Assembly: GCA_009877105.1 (NCBI GenBank)
Contig: WXFD01000053.1
Location: forward strand, 49,535 to 113,534
DNA: 64,000 bases
Origin: Bacteroidales bacterium
GTDB lineage: Bacteria; Bacteroidota; Bacteroidia; Bacteroidales; VadinHA17
Direction: 5' to 3'
Below the pieces are notes generated by a model that was not told the DNA's origin, did not search any database, and worked only from the letters and a program-made list of their open reading frames with translations. Every line of letters starts with the position of its first letter. Position 1 is the first letter of the stretch. A program made the position numbers and the translations under genes. Shown in pieces: positions 56,567 through 64,000 of this stretch.

Positions 56567-58507
56567 TTACTTTTTATTCCTGTCCTGCAATTTCCTTTCA
56601 ATCATTCTGCCCATGGCGATTCTCTGGGCATCCCATTTTCCGGCATCGAAGCTCCAGACATCGAGATTCCCGATGGATTTTGGACCGAAAGGTTCATGAA
56701 TTATTTCGTTTACAATTGAATCAGCCCTGTGAGTGTTTCCGTCTGCCTCCGACAGCAGTCTCAGGTACTCGTATTCCTGCACTCCGTCGCGCATGGCCTT
56801 CAGCCTGATGGACGGGCAGGGTCCGTTTACATTTGGAACAACGCCGGCGGCATAAATCAGGAGAGCATTGCCATTGATTTTTTTGTAGGTGAATTCAGCC
56901 TCAGATTCCGGTCTGGCTTTTGAAGCATCCTTCCACGATTCAGGATCGTACCATCCGTTTACCCATCCGGCTCCGGCACCCCAGCTCAGCCACGAATACG
57001 TGCGGTATTTCCAGCAGCTCCAGCTTATGGCCCTGTCGTTTACAAGCGGCAGGTCGAGGAAGGTCGAACTGCCAACCCAGCTGTTTACCTTGCTTTCATA
57101 AAGAAGCGGCCCGTAAAGCCAAACCTTTATGCCCATATCCTGGTATTTTTTCACTGTTTCATAATCATATTCAATGGTATGGGAGGCCCATGCACTGATT
57201 GAATTCTTCACGATCGCCATGGCTTCTTCACTATAGCCGCCATCGATGCGAAAATCGGCTTCGGGATACAGTTCACGGAAAATATCGCCGTAGTAAACCA
57301 TTCTGCTCCAGGCCTCCGGGAAATAGGATTCATCCAGTCCGTTGAGATAGACGGTGATACCAGTTTTGTCGGGATCGATAATATTTTTATAATGATCGCG
57401 GACTTTCCTGATGCATTCGGTATAGATTGCCCTGTTTGAAGGATTGCGTTCAACGCCGGGTCCTCCGATGTCGGGCCAGCCCTTTGTCCCATGCTTTCCG
57501 GCAACGTCGAAAGGCAGTACAAAGGTCTCTATCGGCTCACCATAGCCCGGACCGTAATTGTAACCATACTCGGCTGTAAATGCCTTACCGGTGAAATACT
57601 TGTCAAGTCGTTCGTCAAGGGCTTTCCAGTCAATTACAATATTCCCGTTGCTTCTGACCTCCAGCTCCGGTTCATAGGTGGGATCAAGCATTGAAATCCT
57701 GTTGCGTTTAAGGAGCTGGTATATTTCAAGCTCATTTCTCCCGGTCATGTTTCTCGTAAAACCCTCATGCTGAAGTCCCGCCCTGAACCTGTTCTCATTG
57801 GGAAGAGCGAAATCCCATACGGTGAGACTGACGGGTATCTTCCTGGTTAGTCCTTTTATTGTTATAGCCAGTTCCGACGAATAGGTACCGGGGGCCGCTT
57901 CATTCCTGAGAAAGGGGATGTACTGATCGATCCATATCACCAGTGACTTCTGATCATCAATGCGGTTGTTAAAGTCAGGAAGCCACAGCGGGTATGTCCA
58001 CCGCCATCTTACCCTCGATGAATCGTCCTGGATATATTGGAACGGTATCAATGCATCGGGATACCAGCCATTGCCCAGTGAGGCAACAGGATATCCGGTG
58101 CTGGGTGTTTTGACTTCAACGGCCCATTCGAGGAAAAGCTCCGGCTTAATTGAAAACTCATCTTCTCCCTTCCTGAACGGAATCATCCCAACCCTGATGT
58201 TGTCGAGGGTCTCTTTTGTAAGACTGGTTAACACCAGCTGAAATGAGATATATTCTCCCCTGGCGGCATGCAATGACACCGTGTTACCGTCATAGATTGA
58301 ATTCTTCTTCAGGATATCTGAATTGACATCCTTATTCCCTTTCAAAAGAACAAACCGGTTATCAATGATTTCATTGCTTGTCGGATCGAGTCTTACCGAT
58401 GAAGGGATGACCGATACCGTCCAGCCTGATCCGCTAAAATCATTCCTGGGCGATGAACAGCTGCAGAAGGAGCAAATAATCAGTAAAACAACAAAAGAAG
58501 TTCTCAT
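56567..58507 (-). CDS. GH123/DUF4091 family lipoprotein, copy 6 (divergent)
   Basis: The ORF opens at 58579 within the next gene's 3' end; the ATG at 58507 starts a lipoprotein signal (MRTSFVVLLIICSFCSCSS) and is preferred, giving 646 residues. It has the N-terminal beta-sandwich (HAARGEYISFQLVLTS, NEAAPGTYSSELAITI) and a barrel with ITVYLNGLDESYFPEAW, so the Asp-Glu pair (about residue 390) is kept but the Pro of DEP in the other five copies is Ser. Later strands read WASHTIEYDYET and ISWSCWKYRTYSW, and the end has NALLIYAAG and GPCPSIRLKAMRDGVQEYEYL. It follows the amidohydrolase gene by 28 bases. Confidence 0.8.
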   Translation of the reverse strand: MRTSFVVLLIICSFCSCSSPRNDFSGSGWTVSVIPSSVRLDPTSNEIIDNRFVLLKGNKDVNSDILKKNSIYDGNTVSLHAARGEYISFQLVLTSLTKETLDNIRVGMIPFRKGEDEFSIKPELFLEWAVEVKTPSTGYPVASLGNGWYPDALIPFQYIQDDSSRVRWRWTYPLWLPDFNNRIDDQKSLVIWIDQYIPFLRNEAAPGTYSSELAITIKGLTRKIPVSLTVWDFALPNENRFRAGLQHEGFTRNMTGRNELEIYQLLKRNRISMLDPTYEPELEVRSNGNIVIDWKALDERLDKYFTGKAFTAEYGYNYGPGYGEPIETFVLPFDVAGKHGTKGWPDIGGPGVERNPSNRAIYTECIRKVRDHYKNIIDPDKTGITVYLNGLDESYFPEAWSRMVYYGDIFRELYPEADFRIDGGYSEEAMAIVKNSISAWASHTIEYDYETVKKYQDMGIKVWLYGPLLYESKVNSWVGSSTFLDLPLVNDRAISWSCWKYRTYSWLSWGAGAGWVNGWYDPESWKDASKARPESEAEFTYKKINGNALLIYAAGVVPNVNGPCPSIRLKAMRDGVQEYEYLRLLSEADGNTHRADSIVNEIIHEPFGPKSIGNLDVWSFDAGKWDAQRIAMGRMIERKLQDRNKK

Positions 58508-58535
58508 AGTGCCGGTATTTAGTTTATGGTTAGAT

Positions 58536-59681
58536 TCATGCAACACCAAACCTGTCGAGTTTATAGAACCTGAATGCATTATCCCAGTAGAGTTTTTTCA
58601 GAACACTTTCATCGAGTCCGATGCCATCGATTTTCCAGTTTCCCTGGATCGGCGTCGGATGATCGAACTGTTTGTCAAGTGTCTGGAAATAACGCCAGTG
58701 TATATCGTAGAAATGATGGTTCTCCTCCATTGTGAAATCCTTGCATGGGCCGGCGCCCTGGACATCGCATTCGTTCCAGAAAGCCAGATCGGTGCCAAAC
58801 ATTATCCTGTCCTGGTATTTGGTGAAAAACTCATGTCCTTCACCGGAGCTGTGCCTTCCAAGTTCTCCGATGCGTGCGGCGGTATCAATGCTGAGGTTGG
58901 GCAGCTGGTCGAGCCATGAGCTCACTGCCTTCAGGTTTTCCGAGTATCCGGCAACATGTACCGCAACGAATTTAACTCCCGGGAAGGTTCTGTAAACGTT
59001 GTTTACCTGGTCAAACAGTGTTTCGAGGGCCGGATATTTACTGCGATCGGCAAATGACCATTCGGGATGAAGTTCCAGTTCTTCCCAGCGCTCATTCTCA
59101 GGGTTCCATGGCTGGAAGAAGGCCACCGGATCGCCGGTGTGAAAAGCCACGGGGATGCCAAGTTTTTCAGCTCTTTCCCAGATCGGGAAAAGCCTGGGAT
59201 CGTCGATAGGGATGAGTTTTCCCTCCCTGTCCCTTGCTGTCAGGCCCAGGTCCTTGAGATTCTTCAGGGCAATGGCACCTGCATCAACTGCCTTTTCCAG
59301 CATATCCGGAGCCTTTATAAAGAATTCAGGGTCGTTTTCTGCCAGGCTCCAGTCGTATGTATAATGAAGCCCCAGCCTGTTCCTGTACGGTTTAATCGCA
59401 TCATTGATCTCATAGAATGCCCTATCGCCTACATAATAATCCGGGTCTGATCCTGATATGGAAGCGATAAGTACGGCATACCTTATCAGGTTATCATCCA
59501 TAACCCTGAGCGCTTTTTCAATTTTGCCCGGTGTGGCATGGATGTGGGCATCGATCAGGCGGCCACCGGCCGGCTTTAGTTTCCCGGATGATCCGGTATT
59601 CATGCATTGGTTCATACCTGCTGTCGAAATTACTGCTGCTCCCATTGATGTGAGTTTAATAAATTCTCTTCTGCTTACCAT
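58536..59681 (-). CDS. Tat-like exported amidohydrolase, second copy
   Basis: The ORF opens at 59690; the ATG at 59681 starts MVSRREFIKLTSMGAAVIS, a Tat-like signal, giving 381 residues. The amidohydrolase elements are LIDAHIHATPGKIEKAL (HxH), VAFHTGDPVAFFQPW, VAVHVAGYSENLKAV and MFGTDLAFWNECDV. It is a paralogue of the lipoprotein at 8497-9600, with the same motif order but an RR-type signal. It heads the leftward group with GH123 copy 6 and DUF5107 copy 2. The substrate is unknown; sugar-acid lactones and N-acyl groups both fit the superfamily. Either of the first two ATGs could be used. Confidence 0.84.
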   Translation of the reverse strand: MVSRREFIKLTSMGAAVISTAGMNQCMNTGSSGKLKPAGGRLIDAHIHATPGKIEKALRVMDDNLIRYAVLIASISGSDPDYYVGDRAFYEINDAIKPYRNRLGLHYTYDWSLAENDPEFFIKAPDMLEKAVDAGAIALKNLKDLGLTARDREGKLIPIDDPRLFPIWERAEKLGIPVAFHTGDPVAFFQPWNPENERWEELELHPEWSFADRSKYPALETLFDQVNNVYRTFPGVKFVAVHVAGYSENLKAVSSWLDQLPNLSIDTAARIGELGRHSSGEGHEFFTKYQDRIMFGTDLAFWNECDVQGAGPCKDFTMEENHHFYDIHWRYFQTLDKQFDHPTPIQGNWKIDGIGLDESVLKKLYWDNAFRFYKLDRFGVA

Positions 59682-59690
59682 TTTTCTCAA

Positions 59691-60092
59691 TATTTGTTTT
59701 TAATGTGATCAGTAAAATCTCTATGGCCGTCTTAAGGCCCGGCTTCTTCTTACCTTCCTGAAATTTTATTGCCCGGCCTGAATCATGGCGGAATTAAGCC
59801 CATAACCCTGCCGGATCCGGGATAGATGTCTCAAAGCAGATTTTCCCCTGTATTATTGATGTTAGAAACATATTGTTGACTAAGATAATAAATTCACTGA
59901 AGAATTGCGGACGGGAAAAGAATATAATTTCCCGTAACAGATTTCCCTGTGAGGTTGCTTTCAGTGATTACTTGCGGAATAAGGGCCGGGTGCCTGAAAA
60001 AAGCTGCGGGCAATTGCGGGAACCGGGGGAGTGACGTAAAATGAGATAATGAGTAAACAAATATCATGAAATAAGGAAGCTGAAAAGATTTG
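59691..60092. other. Non-coding stretch before the right-hand core genes
   Basis: This gap of about 400 bases lies between the CDF transporter stop and the amidohydrolase start. It must hold the promoter of the leftward glycan group, but I found no full TAnnTTTG element at good spacing. A palindromic CCGGATCCGG lies at 59811-59820. A 72-codon reverse ORF at 59894-60112 has no protein-like features. Confidence 0.45.
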
Positions 60093-60944
60093 TCATGGTT
60101 CCGGTTCCACATGAATGGTGATATTCAGCTTGTCAAATTTTGATTTCAGTGTTTCTTCTATACTGTCGCAATAGGTATGGGCATCCTCGACCGATTTATC
60201 CTTTGGGATCCCGATGTGAAAATCGATGAACCTGTAATTTCCCGAGATCCTTGTTCTGAGGTCGTGGTAATTGACATCCATGCTGTTTAGCATCATTTCA
60301 AGCTTTTTTATTTCATCATCGGGCCATGCTTCGTCAAGCAATGGTCTGAAAGCTTTTTTGATCAGGATAACAGCTTCCCTGATGATAAGAAGGGCAATGC
60401 AGATTGCGATCAGCGGATCGAACCAGTGTATTCCGGTGAGTATTATCAGACCCAGTCCTGCAGCCACTCCGAGTGAGGTATAAACATCGGTTTTGAGATG
60501 CAACGCGTCGGCTTCAAGGGCAACCGATCCAGTGGCTTTTGCAACCCTGTACAGCTTCCCTGATACAATGGAGTTTATAATGGCTGAAACAAGCATCACC
60601 AGGGAGCCAAGTCCGAGGGATTCAACCACCATACTGCCCCCGGCCATTTTTTTCACCGACTCTGCAATGATCCAGACCGCTGCTGCAAGTATCAGTATTC
60701 CCTCAATCACCCCCGACACGTTTTCCACCTTCCCGTGTCCGTAGGGATGACGGGAATCGGGGGGATTGTCTGAAACCTTCACGGAAAACAGCGCTATCAG
60801 GGATGCAATCAGGTCCATGGCCGAGTGGATCGCCTCGGAAATGATACTGACCGATCCGCTTATCACTCCGGCCGCCAGCTTTATTGTGATAAGAAAAGAA
60901 TTTGACAGTACTGACAGCCTTGCTATCTGGATTTTTGAACTCAT
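60093..60944 (-). CDS. Cation diffusion facilitator family transporter, probably zinc
   Basis: This 283-residue inner membrane protein has the CDF layout of six membrane segments and a short cytoplasmic domain. The metal site is visible as SEAIHSAMD in TM2 (HxxxD) and ALHLKTDVY in TM5 (HxxxD). The HxxxD pair in TM2, where FieF has DxxxD, points to zinc rather than iron or cadmium. The cytoplasmic domain carries RTRISGNYRFIDFHIGIPKD and an end motif HVEPEP. It exports a divalent cation in exchange for protons. It is part of the conserved chromosome side of the window and has no visible link to glycans. Confidence 0.92.
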   Translation of the reverse strand: MSSKIQIARLSVLSNSFLITIKLAAGVISGSVSIISEAIHSAMDLIASLIALFSVKVSDNPPDSRHPYGHGKVENVSGVIEGILILAAAVWIIAESVKKMAGGSMVVESLGLGSLVMLVSAIINSIVSGKLYRVAKATGSVALEADALHLKTDVYTSLGVAAGLGLIILTGIHWFDPLIAICIALLIIREAVILIKKAFRPLLDEAWPDDEIKKLEMMLNSMDVNYHDLRTRISGNYRFIDFHIGIPKDKSVEDAHTYCDSIEETLKSKFDKLNITIHVEPEP

Positions 60945-61186
60945 CCGGGGCCCTGAAAAATTTAATTCCTGCAGATAAAATTAAATATTATTCTTAAATA
61001 ATCAGGGCTGTGGAATACAACCCGGGGCTCAATGGTTCAGATGCAACCGGAATACCGCCCAATGCCGGCAGCCTGCAGTTTATTGCGGCTGTCTTTTTAT
61101 TATTGTTAATTGGGATAGCGGTTAAAATAACCGGGCCGTGAAACAGATTAACTGCCAGGGGAGTTCACTAACCGGGTTTTATGTGC

Positions 61187-62062
61187 TCACAGTTTTGAAA
61201 TATGGTCCCGGATCTGCTCTATGAGCCACTTGGGTGTTGAAGTTGCGCCGCAGACCCCGGCAAATTTCTTGTTGCTGAACCATGATGATTCTATTTCATC
61301 AACCGAGGAAACGAAATATGTATCAGGATTCACGGATTTGCAGACGTTAAACAGCATCTTTCCGTTTGAGCTCTCCCGGCCGCTGACAAAAATTATTATA
61401 TCATGATTTCCGGCAAACTCTTTCAGGTGCGGTTCCCTGTTTGAGACCTGTCCGCAGACCGTGTTGTGTATTTTGAAGCTGATCTCCTGGCTGCCCGAAG
61501 CTGCCGCTTTCATGTTTCCGGCTATAAGCTCTTTGATTTTCCTGTATTCCTTTGCGTCCATCGTGGTTTGTGAAAAGAGATGGACCGGCCGCGTGAAGTC
61601 GATTTTGCAGAGATCGTCAACTGAGGAGATCAGGATGCCTTCATTGTTTGTCTGTCCAAGCAGGCCTATCACCTCTGCATGACCCGATTTGCCGTAAATT
61701 ACCACCTGACCGTTGTCAGCCTTGGAAGAAATCCAGGCGTCCCTGATCCTTGACTGCACTTTTTTGACAATGGGACATGTTGCCTCGATTATTTCAATAT
61801 TGTTTCTTTCAGCTTTTTCATATGTTTCAGGCGGCTCTCCGTGAGCCCTGATCAGTACCTTGCAGTTCCTGAGCTCACTGAACTGATTATGGTCGATGGA
61901 AATCAGGCCCAGGTCTGAAAGTCTTTCAACTTCCTTGTCATTGTGGACTATCGGGCCAAGTGAAAAAACCCTTTCGCCATTCAGCAATGCATTTTCTGCA
62001 ATCTTAACCGCGTTCTGAACCCCGAAGCAAAAGCCTGACCTGTTGTCAATTTCAACCCTCAT
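61187..62062 (-). CDS. ispH: 4-hydroxy-3-methylbut-2-enyl diphosphate reductase
   Basis: This 291-residue enzyme carries out the last step of the methylerythritol phosphate pathway and makes isopentenyl and dimethylallyl diphosphate. Its three iron-sulfur Cys residues are seen in SGFCFGVQNAV, IEATCPIVKKVQ and IHNTVCGQVSNREPH. HGEPPE and SGHAEVIGLLGQTNNEGI give the conserved His and the Glu region, and GVCGATSTPKWLIEQI is the C-terminal signature. The length is normal. Its start overlaps the end of cmk by 11 bases, and porQ-cmk-ispH is a common order in Bacteroidota. Confidence 0.95.
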   Translation of the reverse strand: MRVEIDNRSGFCFGVQNAVKIAENALLNGERVFSLGPIVHNDKEVERLSDLGLISIDHNQFSELRNCKVLIRAHGEPPETYEKAERNNIEIIEATCPIVKKVQSRIRDAWISSKADNGQVVIYGKSGHAEVIGLLGQTNNEGILISSVDDLCKIDFTRPVHLFSQTTMDAKEYRKIKELIAGNMKAAASGSQEISFKIHNTVCGQVSNREPHLKEFAGNHDIIIFVSGRESSNGKMLFNVCKSVNPDTYFVSSVDEIESSWFSNKKFAGVCGATSTPKWLIEQIRDHISKL

Positions 62063-62744
62063 TAAGTTTGTTTTTGATGATTTCCCGTATCCATCTCAAT
62101 TGTTCTGTTATTGTCATCCTGCTGTTATCCAGAACGATAGCGTCGTCGGCCCTTCGCAGGGGGCTGATATCCCTGTTTTCATCAGTAATGTCACGGACGA
62201 TGATATTGTTCTTTATTGTTTCAAAATCAACATCCATATTTTTACCCTTAAGTTCATCATATCTTCTTTTGGCCCTGATTTCAACCGATGCAGTCATGAA
62301 GATCTTAAGTTCCGCATCAGGGAACACTACGGTTCCGATATCCCTGCCATCCATTACAATTCCCCTCTCCCTGCCTATTTCCCTCTGAAGTTCGACCATT
62401 CTCGATCTGACCTCAGGGATCAGGCTGATCCTGCTGACATATGAAGAGACCTCCACCCCTCGGATCTGAGTTTCGACATTTTCAGAATTCAGGAAAGTCT
62501 CATATCCTGAAATATCCGGATTGTAGGCAAACCCTATATTGATTTCCCTGAGATCTGAAATGATATCGGCAGTTTTCAGGAAGTCGTTCCCGACATATCC
62601 CTTCCTGAGGCAATAAAGGGTGACCGCGCGGTACATGGCACCGCTGTCAATATAGATGTAATTCATTTCTCTCGCGATTGCCCTGGCAAAAGAGCTTTTC
62701 CCGCTTGAGGAGTAGCCATCTATTGCAATAATGATTTTTTTCAT
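62052..62744 (-). CDS. cmk: Cytidylate kinase
   Basis: This 230-residue cytoplasmic enzyme phosphorylates CMP and dCMP with ATP. The P-loop GYSSSGKSSFARAIA lies near residue 10, the nucleotide-binding YIDSGAMYRAVTLYCL follows, and DGRDIGTVVFPDAELKIFM carries the conserved DGRDIGT motif. AKRRYDELKGK and ENRDISPLRRADDAIVLD complete the family pattern. The length is normal. It overlaps ispH by 11 bases and lies 46 bases after porQ. Confidence 0.96.
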   Translation of the reverse strand: MKKIIIAIDGYSSSGKSSFARAIAREMNYIYIDSGAMYRAVTLYCLRKGYVGNDFLKTADIISDLREINIGFAYNPDISGYETFLNSENVETQIRGVEVSSYVSRISLIPEVRSRMVELQREIGRERGIVMDGRDIGTVVFPDAELKIFMTASVEIRAKRRYDELKGKNMDVDFETIKNNIIVRDITDENRDISPLRRADDAIVLDNSRMTITEQLRWIREIIKNKLNEG

Positions 62745-62790
62745 TGCATCGGCATCTGGGGTGCAAATATGGAAAATTTCACGTGTATAA

Positions 62791-63831
62791 TCAATTTTTA
62801 TTTTGGCGCCGGAATTTTCTGTACAACTGGTCGGTCCTGGTAATCAGCGAAATATGATTCGATGCGCCTGCAAGGTGATATGAAGCATGCCCAAACTGCA
62901 GCGACATGAAGGAAGTATTTATTCCAAACCCCCATGAAAACCCGGCTCCTGCCGCTTTTGATTCTGTCATCAGTTCCTTTCTTCTCTGGTAATTATAGCC
63001 TGCGCTCAGGTAGAAGTTCTTATGCGGAATCAGTTCAGCTCCCATGATCATATGCCTCATAATGTTTTCCATTAATCCGTCCGGAGATCCTTTTGCTCCG
63101 TTACCAGCCGGGTCTTTATAATCGTGTGTCAGGTCGTATTTTTCCAGATGCCTGATTGTAAGGGAGAACCTGAATGGGGCATGGGCCAGCTTTGCCGATG
63201 CACCTGCCAGGATTTCGAAGGGTGTTGAACGATTTTTCTCACCGGTATAGGAAATAATCTGGCGGCCCATGTTTCGCAGAACAATTCCGCCCGAATAAAG
63301 GCCGTCATCCGATTTCCACGATACCCCGATATCGGCAGCAAATCCTGCAGAGGTGTATCTTTCAAGATGCGACAGTATAGGCTTAAGATCGATTCCGACC
63401 GAAAATGAGGAGTCAATGCTGTAAGAGCAGATAAGTGAAAATGAATATTCCGATGCCGTGAATGATCCTGTTATATTTCCGGAAGGATCGGCTTCGGTAA
63501 AAGTGCCGTAGTTCAGGTATGTGACGCCCCCGGCAAAATTACCTGCATTTGCTGTTGAACGGGAATAAAGAACCATGCCATAATTAATTCCTGCCAGGTA
63601 ACTGGCATAGTTAAGGGAAAGGTTCTTGTCCATTGCCGGTGAAAGGAGCGAAGGATTATGATGTGCCAGGTTCAGGTCCCCGGCAGGCATCGATACGTTT
63701 GATCCCCCGAGAGAGGCTACGAGACCTGAATGGGTGAGGTTCAGGAACTCATAGACCCTGGTTCCCCCGGTCTGAGGAAATAATTCCGGCAATAAGATGC
63801 TCAGGGCAGCTATGAACAGGACTTTTTTCAA
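62791..63831 (-). CDS. porQ: Type IX secretion system protein PorQ
   Basis: This 346-residue outer membrane beta-barrel protein has a signal peptide (MKKVLFIAALSILLPELFPQ) and the PorQ pattern: YEFLNLTHSGLVASLGGSNVS, HHNPSLLSPAMDKNLSLNY, and SLQFGHASYHLAGASNHIS near the end. PorQ works with PorU, PorV and PorZ in the attachment complex of the type IX secretion system, which links C-terminally sorted proteins to the surface. The SGNH-FN3 protein of this window has such a sorting domain. The neighbours cmk and ispH are the usual ones in Bacteroidota, which supports the call. Confidence 0.9.
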   Translation of the reverse strand: MKKVLFIAALSILLPELFPQTGGTRVYEFLNLTHSGLVASLGGSNVSMPAGDLNLAHHNPSLLSPAMDKNLSLNYASYLAGINYGMVLYSRSTANAGNFAGGVTYLNYGTFTEADPSGNITGSFTASEYSFSLICSYSIDSSFSVGIDLKPILSHLERYTSAGFAADIGVSWKSDDGLYSGGIVLRNMGRQIISYTGEKNRSTPFEILAGASAKLAHAPFRFSLTIRHLEKYDLTHDYKDPAGNGAKGSPDGLMENIMRHMIMGAELIPHKNFYLSAGYNYQRRKELMTESKAAGAGFSWGFGINTSFMSLQFGHASYHLAGASNHISLITRTDQLYRKFRRQNKN

Positions 63832-64000
63832 CAGCAGATATATAGGGTAAAAATAAAATATTAAAACAACAGTTAAAAATGCCGGAAAACTCTTTCAGCT
63901 TTCATGATTAACAGGGCCACATTCTGTTAATAAAAAATTCTTAACTGCCTGTCTGAATTCAGTTCCATTGATTAATTTTAAGTTCATATTCAATGTCTGT

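Overview
The window comes from the chromosome of a member of the Bacteroidota, most likely a Bacteroidales-like glycan degrader; I cannot place it more finely. The evidence is a SusC/SusD pair, many lipoproteins with a Cys lipobox, the type IX secretion protein PorQ beside cmk and ispH, one protein with a type IX C-terminal sorting domain, and promoters of the Bacteroidota form (TTTG or TTG, 19 bases, TAnnTTTG). No rRNA, tRNA, CRISPR array, insertion sequence or phage gene was seen.

Layout. 1-2971 holds the start of a GH2-type glycosidase that runs off the left edge, a small secreted protein and yqeY. 3227-7836 is a giant secreted SGNH esterase-like protein with 13 fibronectin type III repeats, broken by one missing base in an A7 tract. 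8497-13855 is a leftward five-gene operon with agaS, kbaZ, a pfkB-family sugar kinase, kbaY and an exported amidohydrolase. Diverging from it is the first of two DUF5107-TPR proteins (14170-17283). 17444-22603 is a leftward operon of two GH123/DUF4091 proteins around a DUF4832 protein. 23050-27731 is SusC-SusD with a strong terminator, followed by a large FG-GAP/ASPIC lipoprotein and a rightward cluster (31635-42093) of three consecutive GH123/DUF4091 proteins, a Tat-exported propeller-like protein, a Tat-exported Gfo/Idh/MocA oxidoreductase and a CBM9-like protein. 42094-47787 runs leftward with a GH31 enzyme, a hypothetical protein, a DUF6057 membrane protein and a TolB-like propeller carrying a CxxCH motif. 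48073-51509 holds an exported isomerase/epimerase-like TIM barrel and a frameshifted GH106-like glycosidase. 51569-59690 runs leftward with a beta-helix protein, the second DUF5107-TPR protein, a sixth GH123/DUF4091 protein and a second exported amidohydrolase. The right end (60093-63831) is core genome: a CDF cation transporter, ispH, cmk and porQ.

How it may work together. Characterised GH123 enzymes are beta-N-acetylgalactosaminidases, and the AgaS/KbaYZ/sugar-kinase set converts galactosamine-6-phosphate through tagatose phosphates to triose phosphates. Six GH123-family proteins within 46 kb of that operon, with one SusCD pair, GH2, GH31 and GH106-like enzymes, suggest a large locus for GalNAc-rich (or otherwise galactosamine-containing) glycans. 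This is inference: DUF4091 members are mostly uncharacterised, and the window shows no GalNAc-6-phosphate deacetylase, inner-membrane sugar transporter or transcriptional regulator. The duplicated DUF5107-TPR and amidohydrolase genes at both ends of the locus are the least understood parts.
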